NCBI GenBank assembly: GCA_036874045.1
Contig: CM072341.1
Location: 11,792,501 to 11,856,500 of the forward strand
DNA length: 64,000 nucleotides
Direction: 5' to 3'
Source of the DNA: Cymodocea nodosa
Taxonomy: Eukaryota; Streptophyta; Magnoliopsida; Alismatales; Cymodoceaceae
Shown here: positions 57,890-64,000 of the stretch, in pieces
How the letters are laid out: the number at the start of each line of letters is the position of its first letter
Position numbering within the stretch: position 1 is the stretch's first letter
Position numbers and translations under genes: made by a program
The notes under the pieces: generated by a model
Told to the model about the DNA's origin: nothing
The model's input: only the letters and a program-made list of their open reading frames with translations
The model's database searches: none

Positions 57890-60800
57890 GCCTTAATCAT
57901 TGTTACCTTAAGTGAACAAGGTTCATCTAGAAAACGCAACAAGAAGCAATTAAGAGAACATGGTCATCTACGACCACTACGCATTCATTATGGAAGAAAA
58001 AATTATCTTATAGAACGATGTTAAGGTAAATTTAGACAACCAGCTGCTCCTCCTACCTATGCCAATGTTGTGACTGTGAAATCACCCCCTAATACTATCA
58101 ATAGCTCACATTCTAGTATTGTTTTCCAGATGTCCCAAGTAAATTATGATGAACTGATGATCTATAGGGCATAACAACAAAGTAAGGCAGTAGACAATCA
58201 TATTATCCAATCTAGTAATCCTACATTACCTACATCTACTTCTAATACTACTTGGATAATTGATTCTCAGGCATCTAACCATATTATAGGAAATTCTAGT
58301 CTTTCACAAGATTATTTGAGATGCCTAGTATAAATTCTATGACCTTAGCCAATGGGCGTAAGTGTTCCATCACTAGCAAGGGCACTATCCTATCAACCAC
58401 CATATGACCATTGATCATGTGCTTCTTGTTACTAAGTTTCTTGTGAATCTATTATCCATTAGTAAATTAACCAAACAACTCTATTGTTATGTAACATTTT
58501 TTCCCTTTCATTATGTTTTTCAAGATCTACAAATAGGAAAGAAAATTGGTGTGGGCCATGAGCGAGAATGTGACGTTTACATTCTTGCTAAGGATGATGT
58601 TCTAAGAGGTCTTACTATCGTGGTGTCTTCTAGTGATTCGTCTCTTCTCTAACATCATCATCTAAGACACCTTTCTCATCAGAAGCTCTAAGAGACATTG
58701 TCTTGGATATCTATTAAGTCTTTTCAGTGTGAGTCATGTATTTTAAGTAAGCACCCTATGCTACCTATCCTCGTCATGAGATAGCATTGGCTCTCATGCC
58801 TTTTGATATTGTCCATTGTGACATATAGGGACCCTCTTGGGTTGCGTCTATGTCTAGTTTCCGTCACTATATTGTATTTGTTGACAATTTTTCTTATGTA
58901 TCTTAGTTGTACCTCTTGAAGGATTGTCACTCTGTTGTAGATGTTGTCATAATGTTTTTCAATAAAATAAAACTCATTTTAATGTTACTCTTAAAGTTTT
59001 TCATACTGATAATGCTCTTAAATTCACTCAATCTATAGTTTCCTCCCTTTGAACTAATCATGGTACACTTCATTGAACAACTTATGCACATACCTTTCAA
59101 CAAAACGAAGTGGCTGAATGCAAACATCTTCATATCTCAGATGTCGCTCGTACTTTACTCATTGAAATGAATGTGCCTAAGTATTTGTGATCTAATGTTG
59201 TGTCCACAACCTCCTTTTTTATCAACTATATGCCCTCTACACCGTTATAGGGAACTACTCCTTTGAGAAAACTATCTCTTGATAAGAGTTGTTTTTTCTC
59301 CCTCCTAAGGTGTTTAAGTGTATGGCCTTTATCAAAAATCTATCTCCTAGCCTTGACAAATTGTCTCCACGTTCTATAAAATGCATCTTTATTGATTATC
59401 CTTGTAGTCAAAAAGGATATCAATGTTACCACCCACCTACATGTCAATACTTCACCTCTATTGATGTCATGTTTCAAGAGGATGTTCCCTATTTCTCATC
59501 TCCTAACGATCCTACTATACCTCCTTTGTCCTCTCTTGAGAATCTTGAGTCTATTAATACTCCTTATGTATCACCTATAATGCCACAGTCAGCTTCTACC
59601 TCAATTGGGCATACTCAATATGCTCAAGGGGATTTACATCCCATGCAAGTATATCAAAGACAATGTATTCATCCAACTCCTACAGTGCTCGTGGACACCA
59701 CACTAGTCCTTCCTCCACTTGTAGATCTAGCATCCCGTGATCTACCTATTACCCATATAAAAGGTACCTGTGCATGCACTGTTCATCCCATTTCCAATTT
59801 TGTATTCATAAGTTCTATACCATCTATACCTACCTCTAAACTAATTCCAAGGAATTACAGAGAGGTACTTACCCTTCCAACCTAGAAACATATCATAGAT
59901 GTGGAAATGCAAGCCTTACTTAACAAGAGTACGTGGGAGTTGGTCACTAAACCTTAGGGAGCACCTATCGTTAGCCACAAATGAATCTACACAAACAAAT
60001 ACAAACCAAATGGCTCATTAGAACGCCACAAAGCTCATTTAGTTGCTCGTGGATTCACACAAACTAAGGGTATTGTCTATCAAAAAACTTTTATACTTGT
60101 TGCATGCCTCAACTCCATTAAGATCATTCTTTCCCTTGTATTGACAAGATCATGATCTCTCTCTCAACTTGATATTGGGAATGTCTTCTTATATGGAGAT
60201 CTTCAGGAGGAGGTCTTCATGGAACAACCTTCAGAGTTTGTTACCCTAGGTCAAGATTGTTACAAGGTTTGTCGACTTTAAAAATCTCTCTATGGCTTGA
60301 AGTAGAGTTCACGAGCTTGGTTCACCAAGCTTAACTCAATTATGTCAACACACGGTTTCCAAAAATGTATGGTGGAGAATTCCATTTTTATTCAACAGAG
60401 ACCATTTGAGATCACTATTCTAGCAATTTATGTTGATATACTTCTCACAAGAAATGATATGACAGGTATTGCATCTACCAAGGCCTTCCTTGCAAACAAG
60501 TTTTCTCTTCGCGACATAGGCAAGCCTAGATATTTCCTTGGAGTTGAGTTTGCATATGCCAAAGGAAAACTTAACTTATCTCAAAGGAAGTATACTCTTG
60601 ATCTCTTCAAGGAAATAGTTATGCTTGGATGCAAGCCAAAGCAAACTCCCATAGAGAGGAATCAACCCTTTTAGGATGATACTACTAACATTATGGCTGA
60701 TCCAAGTAGTTATCGTTGATTGATCAGCAAATTAATTTACCTTACTATTACCAAACCCAATATCTCATTCTCCATCGAATTGTTGAATCAATTCATGTAG

Positions 60801-61380
60801 GAGCCAAGATTAGTTCACTAGAAATGAACGTGTTCTCACATACCTCAAGAATAATCTAGGAAAATGATTAATTTACACCAGCAATCAACATTTAAATGTG
60901 ATGGCTTATTCAAATGTTAGTTATGTTGGGGATAAAGTGAATAGGAGATCAACATCTAGGTATTACACCTATCTTGAAAGAAATCTTATCATGTGGCACA
61001 ACAAAAAGTAGAATTTCATGTCCACCTCCAGTTGTAAATTAAAATATAGAGGCATGCAGAATATGGGATAGGAGATTGTATGGATACATAATTTCTTGAA
61101 GGAATTTGGTGTGAAGGTCTCTACACTCATACCTATGTACCATGACAATCAAATTGTCATCTACATTGCTAGTAATGAAACATTCCATGAGATGATCAAA
61201 TATATTGAAGTGGATTATCATTATGTTTGACAACTTCTACTAGATGGGATCATTTGCACTCTACTTACTCTATCTTCCCAACAAGTTGTGGATATCTTCA
61301 CCAAGGCTCTTGCTACTAATGTCTTTACTCAATTATGTACCAAGTTAGGAATGTATAGCCTCCATTTTCTTAAGGGGGAG

Positions 61381-61508
61381 TGTGAGAGAATATAAGTGTA
61401 TGGTAGGATCCATTTACCCATTTGCCTCTTGTATTTATTCTCTTGTTAGTGAAATGAAGATAATATTTTCTCCTTCCCTAATCCACCTTCTCTAAACCTA
61501 ATTGCACA
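61381..61508 (+). repeat. Copia 3' LTR
   Basis: 128 bp; differs from the 5' LTR mainly by one ~13-bp length difference near gtatggta and a few substitutions. Confidence 0.93.
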
Positions 61509-61513
61509 CTTGT

Positions 61514-62542
61514 ATTTTAGGACCTGTGTCAAGATGTGGTGTGTTTCAGTAGTGGCAAGATGCTGGACAATATATCACTGAAATGTCCATGACAAATTTA
61601 GTGTCAAAGAAAGTTTGATTTTTCTCATGTTGTGGCCTTGTGGGACCTCATATCAATGTCAATCGACATAGGTTTTTTCAGCAAGAGTCCATAAAAATAT
61701 CCCCCCTCATTTCTCTTCTTCCTGTTTCTCCTCTCCTACAAGACAACTGCTAGTCTACTACTGTCTAACCAAATAGGTAACTACCTTACTAGAAAAGCTC
61801 ATAGAAACCTTGCCTAAGTGGACTTGTTGCTACTTGCCAGAGTTGCTACTGTTGTCCATATTTTTCTAGCTTTCTAAATCTCCATCCTCTTTTCCATTTA
61901 CATGCATCTTGTGGTACTTTATGTTTTAATTAGATAGTTTTATTTTTTGAAATGCTTTGCAAATCTTCCTTATTTATATCTAGATCTACTTATGTAAACT
62001 TCATATTAGGCCTATCATCAAATATACCATGAAAAGATGTATTTCTCATTATATGTACTGTGAAAAGTTTATTCTGCTCATGATGTTATCCTCCATCAAC
62101 AAAAGCCCGTCAAAGGTCTTCACACCTACCATCCAAATCACTGCTCAGGTATGTCCAAGCAAACTTCCAAAGGCTTGCAATCTCCCCACCACTAATGCTA
62201 GAATTTGTTGAAGCTCGGGTATGTCCAAATTTGCTTTCACAATTTCTAACTGAATACTATTTTGTCTTCCTCTACCTGAAGTTTCATTTAGTTTTACTAA
62301 TAATCATTTTCTTACATAGACCTTCAATGTACATCTTGATTGTGTAAAACAATTTTCTCTTATGTTATCATTAATTGGTACAATTCTACTATATTTCAGA
62401 TGAAATAAATTTTTAACATATCACTTACAATATTATTGTTAGAAGAGAGGAGAAAATGAGATTATCATTAACAAAACACTAGGCATTACATATATGCTTT
62501 ACTAAACCCTAGTGTAAATGGATATCCAAACACTATGTGAGA
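61514..62542. other. Unassigned DNA after the Copia element
   Basis: No domain or repeat border recognised; several (ct)-rich patches. Confidence 0.45.
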
Positions 62543-62559
62543 GGGGGGGGGGGGGGGGG
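62543..62559. repeat. Poly-G tract (17 G)
   Basis: An uninterrupted G run in otherwise AT-rich DNA. Confidence 0.9.
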
Positions 62560-62699
62560 TTGTGCCTACTAAGATTTTGAAGAAAGGAAAGAAATGAAAG
62601 TGAAGAAAATATTTTACATGATTATACAGATCTAGAAACTAGGAAAAGTTAAAAAACTTTTCCAAGTATAAAAGAAAATATTTTCCTGAATTTCAAAGA

Positions 62700-62990
62700 C
62701 CCTCTCCTCCGAAATTCAAGAATCATCGCTCGAGACCCTCGTGCCCGAAGTCCACCCACTCACTGCTATCACTATTCCTCGCCCACACCTTCATGCCCAA
62801 AATCGACATCTCCCATATTACCGCCCACAACACTCAAAGACATCCCCAAGCACATCTCTCGTCTTGTTGTCGTCACTGTTTCTCGCCCTTGCACCTGAAA
62901 CTAACATCTCCCATCTTGCTGCCATCGACGCTCAAACACCCTTGACGTCGAAAGACATCTCTTAAGTACATCTCGTTGTTGTCAACACTT
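62700..62990 (+). other. GC-richer patch, two diverged direct copies
   Basis: CpG-containing C-rich sequence; acatctcccat(a/c)tt(a/g)c(c/t)gcc and aaagacatc recur about 95-110 bp apart. It may be the leader of a lost retroelement. The open frame at 62,741-62,965 has no known match. Confidence 0.4.
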
Positions 62991-62992
62991 GT

Positions 62993-63465
62993 GTTAGAAC
63001 CCTTGTGTTTTAATAAATGCAAAAATCCTGGTAAAGTAATAATATGTATTTCACAAGTTATACAAATACAGAAACATCAAAAAGAACAATCAAAAGGTTC
63101 CATAGCTGATCGGACAGTTTTAAAGTTAATTAAAAGGTTCTAGGAGAAATGGTCCGAAAGGAAAGGATTTTCGGAAGATTTCAAGTTAAACCATTCGAAA
63201 ATTAAAATAAAAATAGCTACAAGTTAAAGAGGCAGATTTCAAAAAGTTCCAAGTGAAACTATCTGAAAGACAAATATTTTCAAAAAGTTTCGAAAACAAT
63301 ATACTGAAACTAAGAAAGGTCACATAAAGAACTTAAAAGACTCAAATGACAAACAGAAATAACAACTCGTTAAGTTACAGATTCAAAGGTTGAAGAACTC
63401 GTTAAGTTAGAATAACTCAATGTGTAAATACAGAAGGAAGAGAAAAGAGCTTCGACAGGTTTAAC
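62993..63465 (-). mobile_element. Inverted, truncated copy of the 22.6-kb solo LTR
   Basis: In reverse it ends like that LTR: 62,993 onward (tgttagaacccttgtg, aatgcaaaaatcc, gtatttcacaa) corresponds to the inverse of 24,400-24,480. It also carries worn versions of the cgga/tccg inverted-repeat units. Broken abruptly at the Harbinger fragment. Confidence 0.75.
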
Positions 63466-63925
63466 AAACAAGTTTTACTTGGTTGATGTTGGTTATCCTA
63501 ATCAACCTAAATTTATTTGTTCATATCAAGGAATGAGATATCATCTATTTAAATATGAAAATAATAGACTTCCAGAAAATGCAGTCGAAAACTTCAATTA
63601 TAGACATTCACAATTAAGATAAGTGATTGAGCAATCATTTGGAATTGTTAAACATCATTTTGCAATCTTACGAAGACATATATTGTATCATTATGATACA
63701 CAAACAAATATTGTAATGGTTTGCTTCTTACTATATAATTTTATACGTGGAGCTAACAGAGCTGATTTATTAAAAGATAAGTTAACTAAATTTGATCTGG
63801 AAAATGAAAAAATTGAAATTACTGAAGATGAATTTTCATAGATGGATAGTATATTAGAAATGATACAAGAACAAAGAAAACAAATAGTAGATGAAATACG
63901 TGACAACATAAAAACTATTACGTGA
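63466..63925 (+). pseudogene. Second PIF/Harbinger transposase, C-terminal fragment
   Basis: LVDVGYPNQPKFICSY and MRYHLFKYENN (second catalytic Asp), NYRHSQLR followed by a stop, VIEQSFGIVKHHFAILR (catalytic Glu kept), MVCFLLYNFIRGANR, and the tail EMIQEQRKQIVDEIRDNI. Clearly related to the 44-46 kb transposase. The N-terminal half is absent; two internal stops. Confidence 0.85.
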
Positions 63926-64000
63926 GATAGACATGACTTTTAAATCATTTTATATGTAACTTTGTCATATTGTTATATTACAATATTTGAATATTTGTAT

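Larger units (their letters stand above)
55854..61508 (+). mobile_element. Ty1/Copia retrotransposon, structurally complete, coding decayed
   Basis: 5' LTR 55,854-55,994 and 3' LTR 61,381-61,508 are flanked by a perfect CTTGT duplication (55,849-55,853; 61,509-61,513). Primer site tggtatcaaagctc; polypurine tract aagggggag. Gag 56,330-56,950 (NYHLWAPTFETF) is interrupted by a ~930-bp insertion and resumes at 57,905 with a damaged zinc knuckle (HYGRKNYLIERC). Protease site WIIDSQAS (usual DSGAS), integrase (FDIVHCDI, FVDNFSYVS; KGYQCYHPPTCQYF), RT (LYGLK; IYVDILLTRND, one Asp codon missing from YVDD) and RNase H. Stops throughout. Longest open parts: 59,289-59,885 and 60,342-60,674. Confidence 0.94.

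Noticed and set aside
62029..62211. Short open frame as a cysteine-containing peptide gene
   Set aside because: No signal peptide pattern, family or transcript evidence; chance-length frame.
1..64000. A novel multi-gene system
   Set aside because: Besides VPS50, every protein domain I could recognise belongs to decayed transposable elements; no cluster of unknown intact genes is present.

Overview
The window looks like nuclear DNA of a seed plant: AT-rich, with one spliced host gene whose introns are full of decayed plant-type retrotransposons (Ty1/Copia with tRNA-iMet-like primer sites, Ty3/Gypsy, L1-type and probably RTE-type LINEs) and DNA transposons (PIF/Harbinger, MITE-like elements). 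The species cannot be told from the sequence.

The only host gene I can support is on the minus strand: the plant homologue of syndetin/VPS50, a subunit of the EARP endosome-tethering complex. I assembled 17 internal exons between 54,123 and 7,443. All use GT-AG borders, all phases agree, and together they give 830 uninterrupted codons. By my memory of plant homologues of about 1,100 residues, the first ~165 and last ~115 residues are missing and presumably lie beyond the two window edges. Introns range from 89 bp to 15.7 kb; the two longest (15.7 and 9.3 kb) are long because of nested transposons.

Layout on the + axis: 1-2.2 kb, LINE 3' part; 2.3-5.05 kb, decayed Copia with a LINE tail in it; 5.6-6.15 kb, Copia LTR stub; 7.4-12.7 kb, gene exons 10-17 with a Copia 3' end and a probable RTE remnant between them; 12.7-16.4 kb, intron with an AT-rich MITE-like element and an LTR stub; 16.4-16.9 kb, exon 9; 16.9-26.2 kb, intron with RTE and LINE pieces, a Gypsy element (TSD TTGGC) carrying a nested LINE and a nested solo LTR, and a minus-strand LTR stub; 26.2-37.7 kb, exons 3-8 with an internally deleted Copia, a palindromic MITE candidate, several LTR stubs and LINE pieces; 37.7-53.4 kb, giant intron with Copia, LINE, a tandem repeat, a PIF/Harbinger element and a LINE split by a Gypsy element; 53.4-54.1 kb, exons 1-2; 54.5-61.5 kb, minus LINE next to a structurally complete Copia (TSD CTTGT) with a MITE-like insertion; 62.9-64 kb, an inverted fragment of the 22.6-kb solo LTR fused to a second Harbinger transposase fragment.

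No transposon open reading frame here looks intact; stops and lost catalytic residues are common, so the elements are old. I found no rRNA, tRNA, CRISPR array or operon-like gene system. The least ordinary structures are the array of short inverted repeats inside the solo LTR, the recurrent LTR-primer site-leader stubs, and the host gene kept readable through this amount of insertion.
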